From NCBI GenBank assembly GCA_027382625.1, contig JAJKFJ010022828.1, forward strand, positions 302,666 to 366,665: DNA of 64,000 nt, given 5' to 3'. This stretch comes from Tetmemena sp. SeJ-2015 (Eukaryota; Ciliophora; Spirotrichea; Sporadotrichida; Oxytrichidae). Positions within the stretch are counted from its first letter, which is position 1; every line of letters begins with the position of its first letter. Shown here in pieces: positions 10,885-21,358 of the stretch. A model generated the notes under the pieces. It saw nothing but the letters and a program-made list of their open reading frames with translations, was not told where the DNA came from and searched no databases. The position numbers and the translations under genes were made by a program.

Positions 10885-11622
10885 ATGTTCGATCTGACGG
10901 GAAAATGTGCGCTGGTGACGGGGGCTTCGGGCGGGATCGGGGCCGAGATCGCGCGGGCGCTGCACAAGGCGGGGGCCACGGTCGGGCTGTCGGGGACGCG
11001 GGTCGAGCCTTTGGAGGCGCTGGCGGCGGAACTCGGGCAGCGGGCGCATGTGTTGCCGTGCAACCTGTCCGTGGCGGATGAGGTCGAGGGGCTGGTGAAA
11101 CGCGGCGTCGAGGCGATGGGATCGGTCGATATCCTCGTCAACAATGCCGGGATCACCCGCGACGGGTTGGCGATGCGGATGTCGGACGAGGATTGGCAAT
11201 CGGTGATCGATGTCAACCTGACCTCGACCTTCCGGCTGTGCCGTGCCGCCATCCGCGGCATGATGAAGGCGCGCTGGGGGCGGATCGTGAATATCTCGTC
11301 GGTCGTCGGCACCACGGGGAACGGCGGGCAGGTGAACTATGCCGCCTCCAAGGCCGGTATGGTGGGGCTGTCGAAATCCTTGGCCGCCGAAGTGGCGAGC
11401 CGTGGCATCACGGTCAACTGCGTCGCACCGGGGTTCATCACGACCGCGATGACCGACAAGCTGAACGAGCAGCAGAAGGCGGGCATCCTTGGCGCGGTGC
11501 CTGCGGGGCGGATGGGGACGCCGGCCGAGATCGCCGCGGCCGTCCTGTATCTTTCCGCGCCGGAAGCGGGATATGTCACGGGTGCGACGTTGCATGTGAA
11601 TGGCGGTATGGCCATGATCTAG
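10885..11622 (+). CDS. fabG: 3-oxoacyl-ACP reductase FabG
   Basis: NADPH-dependent beta-ketoacyl-ACP reductase of the short-chain dehydrogenase family, 245 residues, frame intact. It has the cofactor motif TGASGGIGAEIA (from about residue 12), the NNAG motif in ILVNNAGITRDG, and the catalytic Ser-Tyr-Lys in NISSVVG and YAASKAGMVG. The C-terminus is YVTGATLHVNGGMAMI. ATG 10885 is preceded by GAGGAG. A palindromic repeat separates it from fabD, and acpP follows under its own promoter candidate. Confidence 0.96.
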   Translation: MFDLTGKCALVTGASGGIGAEIARALHKAGATVGLSGTRVEPLEALAAELGQRAHVLPCNLSVADEVEGLVKRGVEAMGSVDILVNNAGITRDGLAMRMSDEDWQSVIDVNLTSTFRLCRAAIRGMMKARWGRIVNISSVVGTTGNGGQVNYAASKAGMVGLSKSLAAEVASRGITVNCVAPGFITTAMTDKLNEQQKAGILGAVPAGRMGTPAEIAAAVLYLSAPEAGYVTGATLHVNGGMAMI

Positions 11623-11662
11623 GCGAAGGTCGCCGCTTTCCCGGATCTGTGCGGGAAAGCGT

Positions 11663-11690
11663 TTGCCATGGGGCGGCGCTGTGCTATAGC
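11663..11690 (+). promoter_or_regulatory. Sigma-70-type promoter for acpP
   Basis: TTGCCA (11663-11668), 16-base spacer, TATAGC (11685-11690), about 100 bases before acpP. A separate strong promoter fits the high demand for ACP. Confidence 0.55.
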
Positions 11691-11791
11691 GCGCGCCAGA
11701 ATCCGGGGCTTTCCCGGCAGATTGCGCCCCGGTTCGGGCCGCGTGACATCAGGCCCGGGGGAAACCCCCGTAACGAAGGTAGAGGACGAAA

Positions 11792-12025
11792 ATGAGCGAC
11801 ATCGCCGCACGCGTTAAGAAGATCGTCGTCGAGCATCTTGGCGTCGAAGAGGACAAGGTGACCGAGAACGCCTCGTTCATCGACGATCTGGGCGCGGACA
11901 GCCTCGACACGGTCGAGCTGGTCATGGCTTTCGAGGAAGAATTCGGGATCGAAATCCCCGATGACGCCGCCGAAACCATCCAGACCTTTGGCGACGCGGT
12001 GAAGTTCATCTCGGAAGCCGCCTGA
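11792..12025 (+). CDS. acpP: Acyl carrier protein
   Basis: 77-residue acidic ACP, frame intact. The 4'-phosphopantetheine attachment serine is in [20 protein letters not shown]. It carries growing acyl chains for FabD/FabG and the lipid A acyltransferase reactions encoded further along. The ribosome site GTAGAGGACG lies before ATG 11792, and a terminator follows. Confidence 0.97.
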   Translation: MSDIAARVKKIVVEHLGVEEDKVTENASFIDDLGADSLDTVELVMAFEEEFGIEIPDDAAETIQTFGDAVKFISEAA

Positions 12026-12049
12026 ATTTCATCCCTCGCGGGAAGCGGA

Positions 12050-12073
12050 AGGGTGCCCTTGGGGCACCCTTTT
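12050..12073 (+). terminator. Terminator after acpP
   Basis: Stem AGGGTGCCC (12050-12058) with GGGCACCCT (12062-12070), short loop, then TTT. Intrinsic terminator. Confidence 0.82.
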
Positions 12074-12089
12074 CGCATTTGGAGGCCCA

Positions 12090-12480
12090 ATGCGCCACGC
12101 GATCCTTCATTCCATCGCGCAGAACATGGCGACCTCGCTGGCGGGGGCGCATAGCCCGTTGACGGGGATGTTCGGCATCGACCCCTGGGCGGATGTTCCG
12201 GCGGCGGGCGACACGGTGATCGACCTGCTGTCGGGGCGGGTCGAAAGTCAGGACCCTTCCGAAGACGTGCTGCTTCTGGCGCGCGCGGCTTCGTGTGCGT
12301 TTCCCGATCTCTGCCGCAGACGGGGCGCAGATCCGGGCGCGTTCGTGGTCTGCAGGCTGCGGTTTCTTGGCACCGGGGCCGCCCGCTGCGTCGAGGTGAC
12401 TGTGACGGACGCAGCGGGCCGAAATCGACCCGGCGCTATGACCCGGAGGAAGGCATCTGCCGGGCCGATAGGCGATCGGC
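12090..12480 (+). CDS. Hypothetical protein (frame-slipped)
   Basis: Begins MRHAILHSIAQNMATSLAGA at ATG 12090 and is clean for about 70 residues (to DPSEDVLLLARAA). Around 12290 the frame slips, after which other frames give CRLRFLGTGAARCVEVTVTDA and RRYDPEEGICRA. It is soluble, with no signal peptide, membrane span or recognisable catalytic motif. It lies between acpP and the ureohydrolase gene, all on the plus strand. I do not recognise a family. The stop lies somewhere between 12440 and 12555. Confidence 0.5.
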
Positions 12481-12559
12481 CGCATCTGCGGGCGAGCGGT
12501 GCTTGTCAAACCCGGCGGCCCGGGCCATCCTGTCACCCAGACAGGCAGGAGGGCGGCAG

Positions 12560-13496
12560 ATGGCGATGCTGGGCACGATGTTCGGGGCGGGCGCGGTCGA
12601 GACCTTTCTCGGCCTGCCGAAATGCCGCGACCTGTCGCGGATGAACGCGCAGATGGCGGTGATCGGGGCCGATGGCTGCACGCCCTATCCCTCGGTCGGG
12701 TTCTATTGCGCGGGCGGGCCCGCAGCGATCCGGGTGGCGGCTTCGGTCTATGCCGCGAACCTGCATCATGTGAATTTCGATCTGGGCGGCCCGGTCTTGC
12801 CCGAGGGCGTGACGGCAGTCGATGCGGGCGACCTGCCGCAGGAGGAAGGCGATCCGGCGGGCAACCGGGCGCGGATCTTCGGCGCGGTCAGCCAGGTGCT
12901 GGACCGGGGCGCGGTGCCCTTGCTGATCGGCGGCGATGACAGCCTGCCGATCCCGATGATCGAGGCTTTCGGTGCGCGCGACCGGCAGGTCCATATCCTG
13001 CAGATCGACGCCCATATCGACTGGCGCGACGAGGTGGGGGGCGAAAGGCTGGGGCTGTCCTCCACCATGCGGCGCGCCAGCGAGATGGCGCATGTCGCGG
13101 GGATCGTGCAGGTCGGCTGCCGGGGCATCGGCAGCGCCCGGCCCGGCGATCTGCAGGATGCGCTGGACTGGGGTGTCGCCTTCGTTCCGGCGGGCGAGGC
13201 GGTGCGCGGCGGCGTGGGGCGTGCGATCGACCTGATCCCGGACGGGGCCGAAGTGATTGTCTGCCTTGACCTTGACGCGCTGGACCCGTCGGTCATGCCT
13301 GCGGTGATCGGGCGGACGGCAGGGGGCTTGGCTATTGGCAGGTGCTGGAGCTTATCGCGGCGTCGCCGAAAAGGCGCGGATCGCGGGCTTCGATATGGTG
13401 GAATTCATGCCCGAGCGCGACATTGACGGGCAGGGCGCGGCGGTGGCGGCGCAATTGCTGGCGGCGGTGATGGGAATCGTGGCGCGTCAGGGATGA
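12560..13496 (+). CDS. Agmatinase/arginase-family ureohydrolase
   Basis: Mn-dependent C-N hydrolase of the ureohydrolase family (agmatinase, guanidinobutyrase and relatives). Metal-binding motifs are GGDDSLPIP (about 12930), QIDAHIDWRDE (about 13003) and CLDLDALDPS (about 13263). The first differs from the usual GGDHS by having Asp at the His position. A single-base slip near 13330 interrupts the frame; afterwards VAEKARIAGFDMVEFMPE reads normally to the stop at 13494-13496. Its ATG at 12560 follows AGGAGGG. The stop overlaps the next start (ATGA). Substrate is uncertain, so I give no gene symbol. Confidence 0.82.
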
Positions 13497-14011
13497 GCGC
13501 GGTTCCGGTTGTCGAGACGGCGCGGCTGCACCTGCGCGGCTTTGTCCTGGCGGATTTCCCGCGCTATGCCGCTCTTTGGGCCGATCCGGCGATGGTGCGG
13601 CATATCCTGCCCGCGCCGCGCGGCAAAACCGAAAGCTGGCGCGCCTTTCAGGGCATCGCGGGAAGCTGGGCGCTTTGTGGCATCGGGCAATGGGCGATCT
13701 GCCTGCGCGACAGCGGTGCGGTGATCGGACATTGCGGCTTCTTCTTCGGCCACAGGGGCATGGGCGCCGATTTCGACGCCCAGCCGGAATGTGGCTGGGT
13801 CCTGGCGCCCGAGGTCTGGGGCAGGGACTATGGGCGCGAGGCGGTAACGGCGGCGCACGGCTGGTTCGATGCGGCCCGGCCCGGCCCTTCGGTCGCGATG
13901 ATCGAGGACGGGCATCGCGGATCGGAGCGGATCGCGGCGGCGCTGGATTACCGCCCCCTGCGTGCAGCGGGATTGGCAGGCCCGCCGGTCACGCTGTACC
14001 GGCGGGGCTGA
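13493..14011 (+). CDS. GNAT-family acetyltransferase (RimJ/RimL-like)
   Basis: 172 residues, frame intact. Start MSAVPVVETARLHLRGFVLADF, then WAICLRDSGAVIGHCGFFFG and GWVLAPEVWGRDYGREAV, the pattern of RimJ/RimL-type N-acetyltransferases with an acetyl-CoA-binding loop (about residues 108-120). Substrate unknown. It is translationally coupled to the ureohydrolase by a 4-base overlap and converges on the ABC transporter operon. Confidence 0.82.
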   Translation: MSAVPVVETARLHLRGFVLADFPRYAALWADPAMVRHILPAPRGKTESWRAFQGIAGSWALCGIGQWAICLRDSGAVIGHCGFFFGHRGMGADFDAQPECGWVLAPEVWGRDYGREAVTAAHGWFDAARPGPSVAMIEDGHRGSERIAAALDYRPLRAAGLAGPPVTLYRRG

Positions 14012-14021
14012 GGCGTAGCCG

Positions 14022-16094
14022 CTATTCGGCGGCGATCTTGATGACCGGCTCCATCTTGGCCAGGATCTCGCGGCTCAGATGACATTTGATCTGATGGCCG
14101 CCTTCAAGTTTCTGCACTGGCGGCACGTCTTTTTCGCACAAGCCCCCCGGCACTTGCGATTTCCAGCGGCAGCGCGTCTGGAACGGGCAACCGGGGGGCG
14201 GGTTCATGGCCGAGGGGATGTCGCCTTCCAGCACGATGCGCTGCTTGATGACGCGGGTGTCGGCGATGGGAACGGCCGAGAGCAGCGCCTCGGTATAGGG
14301 GTGGTAGGGGGGCTGGAACACCTGATCAGTGGTGCCCATTTCCACGACATGGCCCAGATACATCACCATCACGCGGTCCGAGAGGTAGCGCACGATGGAC
14401 AGGTCATGGCTGATGAACAAGAGCGTGGTGCGGTTCTTGCGCTGGATATCCATCAAAAGGTCGGTCACCGCCGCCTGCACCGACACGTCGAGCGCCGAGA
14501 CGGGTTCGTCGGCCACGACGACCTTGGCCCCGCCCGCAAAGGCGCGCGCGATGCCGACGCGCTGCTTTTGCCCGCCCGAAAGCTGGCGCGGCATGCGTTC
14601 GGCAAAGGCGCGGGGCAGTTTCACGAGGTCGAGCAGTTCCAGCATCATCCGCTCGCGATCGGCGTCATCCTTGCCCTTGCCGAAGATTTCCAGCGCGCGG
14701 ATGATCTGGCGGCCCACGTTCATCGAAGGGTTCAGCGTGTCGAAGGGGTTCTGGAACACCATCTGCACCTGCGAAATCGTATCGATATTGCGGCTTTGGA
14801 TCGGGGTGGACTGGATGTTTTCGTCAAAGAGCATGATCTCGCCGCTGGTGGCGGTTTCCAGACCCATCAGCACCTTGGCAAAGGTCGACTTGCCGCAGCC
14901 GGATTCGCCCACGATGGCGAGGGTTTCGCCCTCATGCGCCTCGAAGCTGAGCGTCTCGTTTCGCCTTGACACCTTGGTCATGCCGCCGCCAAAGGCCCGG
15001 TCGAGACGGAATAGTATTTCTGCAGATCCTCCATCTTCAGAACGACCTCGCCCATCGGCGCCTTGTCGCGGACCTTGCGGGCCTTGGGCGGCGCGGTCCA
15101 GTCGATTCCTGCATTTCAGGCAGCGCGTGGCGTGGCGGTCGCCGGGCACCGGGTCCATCGCGATCTCATGCGCGTCGATCGGCCCTTTTCGAAATAGTCG
15201 CAGCGCGGGCCGAAGTTGCAGCCCTGCGGGCGTTCATGCGGCAGAGGAAAGTTGCCGGGAATCGAGATCAGCGGCCGGGCATTCTTGTCGGCGCCCGCAG
15301 CGGGATCGAGCGGAACAGCGCCTGCGTATAGGGGTGGCGCATCTCGGTGAAGACCTCGGCCACATTGCCGGTTTCCACCGCCTCGCCGGAATACATCACG
15401 CAAACGGTCGCAGACATCCAGGACCAGCCCAAGGTTATGGCTGATGAAACAGCATCGAGGTGCCGTATTTGTGGCCCAGGTCCTTGACCAGATCGATCAC
15501 CCCCGCCTCGACCGTCACGTCAAGCGCGGTGGTGGGTTCCTCGAGGATCAGGAGCGCGGGTTTCGACATCAGCGCCATCGCGATGACGATGCGCTGCTGC
15601 TGGCCGCCGGAAAGCTGGTGCGGATAGGCGTTCAGGATGCGGTCGGGGTCGGGCAGGCGCACGTCGGCGACGATCTGGCGGGCGAGTTTCCACGCCTCGT
15701 CCTTTGCCATGCCTTGGTGGATCATCGGCACTTCAGCCAGTTGCGCGCCGATCTTCATCGCGGGGTTCAGTGAAGCCATCGGTTCCTGATAGATCATCGC
15801 GATTTCGGAACCGCGGATGTGGCGCAGCTCTTCCTCGGTCATATGGGTCAGGTCGCGGCCCTTGAACTTGATGGTGCCGCCGACGATGCGGCCGTTCTTG
15901 CCGAGGTCGCGCATGACGGCCAGCGCCACGGTCGACTTGCCGCAGCCGGATTCGCCGACCAGCCCCATCGCCTCGCCCGCCATGACGGTGCAGGAGAAAT
16001 CCATCACGGCCGGAATCTCGCGCAGGCGCGTGAAGAACGAGATCGAGAGGTTCTCGATTTCGAGGATCGGTTGGAACGGGCCCCAATCAGCCAT
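14022..16094 (-). CDS. Fused dual ABC ATPase (OppD-OppF type), frame-slipped
   Basis: Peptide-type importer ATPase with two nucleotide-binding domains in one chain (about 690 codons). Domain 1 starts at ATG 16094 ([20 protein letters not shown]): Walker [13 protein letters not shown], signature [16 protein letters not shown], Walker [13 protein letters not shown]. Slips near 15440-15420 and 15310-15180 precede its C-terminal Cys-rich tail ([17 protein letters not shown]). Slips at about 15110 and 14995 precede domain 2: Walker [13 protein letters not shown], signature [15 protein letters not shown], Walker [13 protein letters not shown], tail [12 protein letters not shown], stop TAG 14022. 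No stop-start pair is visible between the halves, so I read a true fusion. It is downstream of oppC and oppB. Confidence 0.85.
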
Positions 16095-16114
16095 GGGTCT
16101 CTCCTTGGCGAATG

Positions 16115-16158
16115 CGACCGGGGGCCAGCCGACCCCGGGATACTTAGAACAGGTGAAG
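16115..16158 (+). repeat. GC-palindrome intergenic repeat, copy 2 (degenerate)
   Basis: CCGGGGGCCAGCCGACCCCGGG followed by ATACTTAGAACAGGTGAAG, in the gap between oppC and the ATPase gene. It shares the right half and tail of the copies at 10821, 22215 and 59508, but the left arm of the hairpin is shortened. Confidence 0.6.
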
Positions 16159-16173
16159 GCTGGGCGGTGCGCA

Positions 16174-17356
16174 TCAGTCCTTCATGCTTTCTTCGCGCAG
16201 GCCGTCGGCGAGAAGGTTCAGGCCGAGGACGAGGCTCATCAGCGCCAGCGCAGGTACAAGGGCCGGATGCGGGAACAAGGCCAGAAGCTTGCGGCCCGAG
16301 TTGATGGTCGAGCCCCAGTCCGGGCTTTCTGGCGAGACGCCGAGGCCGAAGAAGCCGAGCGTGCCGAGCAGGATGGTGGTGTAGCCGATCCGCAGGCAGA
16401 AATCGACGATCAGCGGGCCGCGCGCGTTGGGCAGGATTTCCCACAGCATGATATACCACGGCCCCTCGCCCCGTGTCTGGCCTGCGGCCACATAGTCGCG
16501 GGTCTTGATGTCCATCACCATGCCGCGCACGATGCGGAACACGCCGGGCGAGTTCACGAAGACCACCGAGACGAAGACGTTCAGCACGTTGGGGTCCATC
16601 GCGAAAAGCGGCCCGATCCCGATATATTGCAGCGGGTCGGCATTGAAGGCGAGGCCCAGATAGGCCCAGAGGCCAAGCGCCAGCGTCACGCCGACATAGA
16701 GGTTGCGCCGCGGCGGATTGGTGCGGAAGCGCGAGTCGAAGAGGACGACGAAGAACAGGATCGGGAACAGGAACAGGATCGCGGCGAAATACATCGGGAT
16801 GCCGGTCTCGACGATCTCGGGCGTACCAAAAGGTAAAAACAGCAGGATCACCGGGAATAGCGAGGACGAGGTTGGCGAGCGAATCAGATCAGCGTGTCGA
16901 GCTTGCCGCCCAGATAGCCCGCGGGCAGGCCGAGCGTGAAGCCGACCATGAAGGCGAAGATCGTCGCGGCGGGGGCGATCTTCAGCACATCGCGCGCCCC
17001 CATCACCATGCGCGAGAAGACATCGCGGGCCAGGGCGTCGCCGCCGAAGAGATACCAGGGATAGACCCCCTCGGCCGGGTTCTTGACCGGCACGCCGGGC
17101 AGCGCGTGCTTCATGCCCGAAAGCTGCGCCTCGGGTCATGGGTGACGATCAACGTGGCGAAGTAGGGCCGTGCAGATCAGAACAGAACAATGGCAAAGCC
17201 GATCATGCCGGCATTGCTGTCGAAGAGCTTGCCGTAAAGGCCAAGCTTGCGCTTGAAGCGGATCGAGACGGCAAAGACGATCGCCATGGCAAGCCAGACC
17301 GGGGCGAATTGCCAGACGATGCGGGCGATGATGCTGCCCCAGGAGAGTTCTTCCAT
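16174..17356 (-). CDS. oppC: ABC transporter permease, OppC/DppC type (frame slips)
   Basis: Inner-membrane permease of a peptide-type ABC importer. It starts at ATG 17356 (MEELSWGSIIARIVWQFAPVW) after AAGGAGAGA. A first hydrophobic helix (WLAMAIVFAVSI) is followed by a long N-terminal segment with slips near 17165 and 17125. The core then reads GGDALARDVFSRMVMGARDVLKI, a slip near 16870, several helices, and the EAA-loop region YVAAGQTRGEGPWYIM. It ends FGLGVSPESPDWG to GLREESMKD (stop 16174). It is longer than most OppC proteins because of an extra helical section (about 16640-16830). Operon oppA-oppB-oppC-oppDF. Confidence 0.85.
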
Positions 17357-17368
17357 CTTTGTCTCTCC

Positions 17369-18385
17369 TTACGACAGGCGGATGCGCGGGTTGAGGAAGA
17401 CATAGCCGATATCCGAGATCAGCTGCGTCAGAAGGACGACGAAGACCGCGACGACCGAGCAGGCGAGAAGCATCTGGATGTCGTTGTTGCCCGCGGCCTG
17501 AACCAGCGTCCAGCCGAAGCCCTTGTAGTTGAACAGCGTCTCCGAGATCACCACCCCGTTCAGCAGCCACGGGAATTGCAGCATGATCACGGTAAAGGGG
17601 GCAATCAGCGCGTTGCGCAGCGCGTGCTTCATCACCACCTGGCGGAAGCCCACGCCCTTGAGCCGCGCGGTGCGGATGTATTGCTGGGTCATCACCTCGG
17701 TCATGCTCGCCCGTGTCATGCGGGCGATGTAGCCGATGCCGTAAAGCGCGATGGTCATCACCGGCAGGGCGAAATTCCAGAAGGTTGCCATCCATGGCGC
17801 TGGTCGCGGTGCCCTGAAACAGCGTCTTGCCCGAGATCACCCCGGATGGGCCCAGATGGCGAATCGGGTGGCCGGGGCCCGGATGGGCGATGGATGAGCC
17901 CGGAACTTTCCCCCGGGGCGTGCGGGGGCGATGGCAAGGTCGAAGCAGCGGTCGGTCGGGCCTTCGGCATCCCCGACGGGACCCCCAGAAAGGGTGGACC
18001 ATACGATCATCCCCCAAAAACATCAAAAGGGCCCGGTATCCCGAGAGGGCCAGAACCTGGCTAAACCGGCTGCTTAAGACTGCCCAGCCCCAGTTGCCCC
18101 TGGAAGATGCCGAAACCCCTTTGGGGGCACCCCGGTGGTGACGCCCGGCCTGTGCCATCCTCGCCTGCCGCCCCCGGGCCCCCCCACCCTGGCCATAGCG
18201 CGTGACCATCGACCCGGAATGGCCGTTGTTCTTGACCCACTTCCCCCGCCTCATCCGACATGCGCACCAAACCCTTCGGTTTTCGCAAGTTTTCAAGGTT
18301 GGGCGGGAGGTTCGTACATAAACATGAAGGTCAGCGCCCGAGCTGTCAGGAGCATCACGCCGATGCGGCGAGGGTGAATGAGGGA
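17369..18385 (-). CDS. oppB: ABC transporter permease, OppB/DppB type (5' half degraded)
   Basis: The C-terminal 130 residues are clean: LPVMTIALYGIGYIARMTRA, the EAA loop YIRTARLKGVGFRQVVMKHA, ETLFNYKGFGWTLVQAAGNND and ISDIGYVFLNPRIRLS, stop at 17369-17371. Upstream, pieces of an OppB N-terminus appear in shifting frames: RRIGVMLLTARALTFMFMY (about 18330-18385), KGLVRMSDEAGE (about 18250) and VISGKTLFQGTAT (about 17820). The start is therefore near 18385, with many errors in between. It is 12 bases upstream of oppC. Confidence 0.75.
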
Positions 18386-18543
18386 AAGGCTTCCTTGTTC
18401 CCGCGGGAAAAAAGACGGCACCCCCGAAGGAAACACCCTTGTGGCGCACTTGGGGGGGCGGTCGGGAGAGGCGGCCAGTTTGCGGCAGGCCCTTTTTTGG
18501 GGGGGGAACCCCCCCGCCGAGCTTTCGACCGGAGGCGGCGCGA

Positions 18544-20270
18544 TCACCACTTGTATGGTGTGTCGAAGGTCGCGTGCATGTCGGCGCCCTTCACCTTGGG
18601 ATCGAAGTGACGGTAGATCGAGCGCCAGTAGGGCTGCACCATCACGCCCTGCTCTTGCATGATCTCTCAAACCCCTCCCTTCTTGGACCTTTCCGGCCCC
18701 GAATGGCCAGGCCCTTTCCCCCAGGCTCGTCGAATTCGGCGTTCGAGAAGGCCGCCTCGTTCCAGGCCTCGCCCGAGCGGTAGGCGAGTGCGAGGATCTG
18801 GACGCCGAGCGGACGCATGTTCCATTCGGTGGCCGAGAACGGGTATTTCAGCCAGTCGTTCCAGAAGGTCGAACCCGGAAGCACGGTGCGCTTGATCTTG
18901 AGCCCCGCGTCGCGGATCTGTGCGGCGACGGCGTCGCAGGTCGCGGCCTGCCAGCTGTCGTCGAGCGAGATCAGTTCGAACTCGAAGTCGCCTTTGCCCG
19001 CGTCCTTGACCTTTTGCGCGCCGGCCTTCGGATCGACGGTGGGGGCAAGCAAAATATTCGGGGTGGAGGGAGACTGGTGGTTTTTCCCGCCCGGTGCCGG
19101 GTTTGGGAATAGCCAAGCTCAAGACGAGCAGGAGATGATTGCGGCGTTCGCATCCTTGTATTTTCGGCGTCCTGGTTAAACGCACGGCCAGGGTCGCGGC
19201 GGTCACGGCTTCGGATTTGGTCCAGCCCAGGGGTCAAGCTGTTCGATGAAATTCGCCGACCCACTGGTAGGTGGCGTCGATCTCGCCCGAGGGGGCGGCG
19301 TTCCACGGCCGAAGGATCAGTGCCAAGGGCGATGTTTCGATGCGGTCCAGATAGGGGCCGCCATAGACGTCGGTGCCCCCCAGGGTTGATCGGCCTTGCC
19401 AAACCTGCTTCACGCCGACCTCGTTCGATTCCGGCTTGTAGGGGCCGGTGCCGATGGGGTTCACCGAAGGATCGCCGTTGTCATAGGATTTGTGGCCCAC
19501 GGGGCCGGATAATTTTGGGCCATTCCGACGATCCACGGGGGAATTCGGGGTTCAGCACCAGTTACGGTCGAGGGTCGACCAGGTGATCGCCCTTCCTTGG
19601 CGGTTTTTCTTTTCGCTCACCGGCTGATCGGCCCCCCCATCGAGTTGTTTTTCGCCCCGCCTCGCCCAGCGGGGAGTTTTTGGGCCCAGCCCTCGGCGGT
19701 GAAATCGTCGCCCGTTGCCATTTACCCCCGGGGGACCTTAGCGTGACCCGGCGTCGGAATGGCCCTCCCACTTTCGAGAACATCCCCGACGAGCCGTTTT
19801 TGATTCGACCAGATATTCCAGCCACCCCGGGTAAAGTTGGCGATCTGGCCATCGGCGGTGCGCGGGCCCCTTGAGACCCTTGGCCCATGGGACATCCCGC
19901 CAATGTCCCGCCCGAAACCGGGGGTTTCCCTTTGGGCCGAAGGGCCCCTTGAAGGGCGAGAAGCCGTAGGCCGGCCGCCGCCAAAAACCCCCAGCCGGGA
20001 GGTGCGGGCCAAGGAAATTTCGCGGCGGCTCAATTCGCCGTGCGGCATTCCTAGCGTACATAGGGGGGGCCGGATAAAGGGCGTCCCCTCGTTTTTGTGC
20101 TGTCTTTTATGCTCCCCTGTCAGGACGGGTTTGCCCGGGGCTTGCGCGGATAGCAGCGAAAAGGTGCGCCCATTGTCCCTTTGGGTCTGTTCCGAAGTCC
20201 GGCTTGATGCCCGGGTGGCTGCCGCCGATCCATCACCATTGCGCACCTTTTTGGCCCCGACGTCAACGGC
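18544..20270 (-). CDS. oppA: ABC transporter substrate-binding protein, family 5 (badly degraded sequence)
   Basis: Periplasmic solute-binding protein of the peptide/opine/nickel class. Recognisable pieces from 5' to 3' include HKSYDNGDPSVNPIGTGPYK (about 19450), GEIDATYQWVGEF (about 19260), NQDAENTRMRTPQ (about 19170), FWNDWLKYPFSATEWNMRPL (about 18840), WNEAAFSNAEFDE (about 18740) and, in another frame, GVMVQPYWRSIYRHFDPK. It ends ATFDTPYKW with the stop at 18544-18546. The region 19560-20270 is too corrupted to fix the start or signal peptide. It is first structural gene of the oppABC-DF operon. The transported ligand cannot be told from what remains. Confidence 0.62.
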
Positions 20271-20344
20271 CATAACAGACAGATCAATTGCACGTTTTGC
20301 ACTTTAAAAAATTTTTGATTTTCGACAGAACCCCTTTTGCCCAA

Positions 20345-21190
20345 AAGGAAACAATTTCAACCCTCCCCGTGAAGGTCAAGGCGCCGGGGGAAATGCTGGG
20401 GCGAGCCGGGCCGGTCAGGGGCTGGAAGGCCCCGGGTGAAATAGGGCCCCCGAATTGAAAACCCAAAACCTCGGCGATCTTGCGCAAAGGGCAGCGGGTT
20501 TTGGTCAGCAGGGCCGGGCCTCGAAAAATGCGGCGTCCGGGAAAATAGGGGCGCTGGCGGGAAAGCCGCAGGCGCTGGGTTTCAAACAGCGGGTTTAGAT
20601 GGGGGGGGTGGACCCCCCCGTTCCGCCGCGGGGAAATGGCGGAACCCCCTTCCCTGGGTCCCCCGGACGAAGTTCTTGGGTTGCGGGCCAAACCCGGGGG
20701 GTTGCTTTCCCGGCGGGGTTTACCGTGGCCCGGCCAATTTCCCTCGGCCTTCGGGGCCCCGGGGCGCCCCGGCCAAAAAAGGGAAAGGGGTTCGCGGGTT
20801 GGGGGCCCGGAGCTCTCGGAGGGTTTCCCCCGCTGGGGGGAACTTTCCGGGGGGGGAAAGAAACCTCGCGGTTTGGCCAGGTTTCAGGGGGTTTTGGGGC
20901 GGCCCGGGTACGGTTTCAGTCGCGACCGAAGAAGAAAGGCGGTGCCAAAGACCTGCGGGGCCCCCCCTCGAAAAACCGTGCATCCCCCCCGGCGGGGGAA
21001 TTTAGATCGCGTTGTTTGCCGTATAGCCGCGGGTCTGGCCCTGCACGGTGATCCGGCCCTGGCCCTTGGTGAACCACAGGAGCAGCGGTTCCGACAGGGC
21101 GCGCATCGCCTCGACCCGCCAGCGTCCGCCGGCCGCAAGGCGCGGGATCGCCACAAGGCGAAGCTGCGAGAGCGAAGAGAGATCGGGCAT
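20345..21190 (-). CDS. AraC-family transcriptional regulator (degraded sequence)
   Basis: It starts at ATG 21190 (MPDLSSLSQLRLVAIPRLA). The N-terminal cupin-like sensing part reads WFTKGQGRITVQGQTRGYTA and then breaks at a stop near 21002, where the expected frame continues in a homopolymer-rich tract. Near the 3' end the second AraC helix-turn-helix is readable: PLRKIAEVLGFQ (about 20480) followed by AFQPLTGPARPS, which fits the usual GF..xxYFxRxFxxxxGxxPSxxR pattern after correction. It is on the same strand as, and upstream of, oppABC-DF, so it may regulate that operon; this is inference. Confidence 0.6.
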
Positions 21191-21275
21191 GGGCGCGGCG
21201 TCCGTTCAGCTGAGACTTCAAGTTACCCGTCCATGCCACGCAAACCAAAGCGAAAAGATGGCAAGGGCAAGAAAG

Positions 21276-21307
21276 TTTTCCACAGGTGGCGGGAAACCTG
21301 TGGACAA
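21276..21307. other. Inverted pair of DnaA-box-like sites / miaA 3' hairpin
   Basis: TTTTCCACA (21276-21284, plus) and TTGTCCACA (21299-21307, minus) face each other. Within them TCCACAGGT and ACCTGTGGA form a perfect 9-bp inverted repeat around GGCGGGAA. It lies just downstream of miaA, in the gap to the AraC gene. It could serve as the miaA transcript hairpin (a weak T-rich tract follows on the minus strand) or as a DnaA-binding pair; the sequence alone does not decide. Confidence 0.4.
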
Positions 21308-21358
21308 CCTTGGGGGTAAGTCGCGAAGGCGGATGCTCCTTTACCGCAACTTTGTTGC

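Noticed and set aside
15535..15545. Walker B Asp replaced by Glu ([12 protein letters not shown]) in the first ABC domain
   Set aside because: A single GAC-to-GAG change in an error-prone record; not strong enough to claim altered catalysis.
14079..18064. Long plus-strand open frames opposite the opp genes
   Set aside because: They are mirror frames of high-GC coding sequence; the minus strand carries clear ABC transporter motifs (Walker A, signature, EAA loops).
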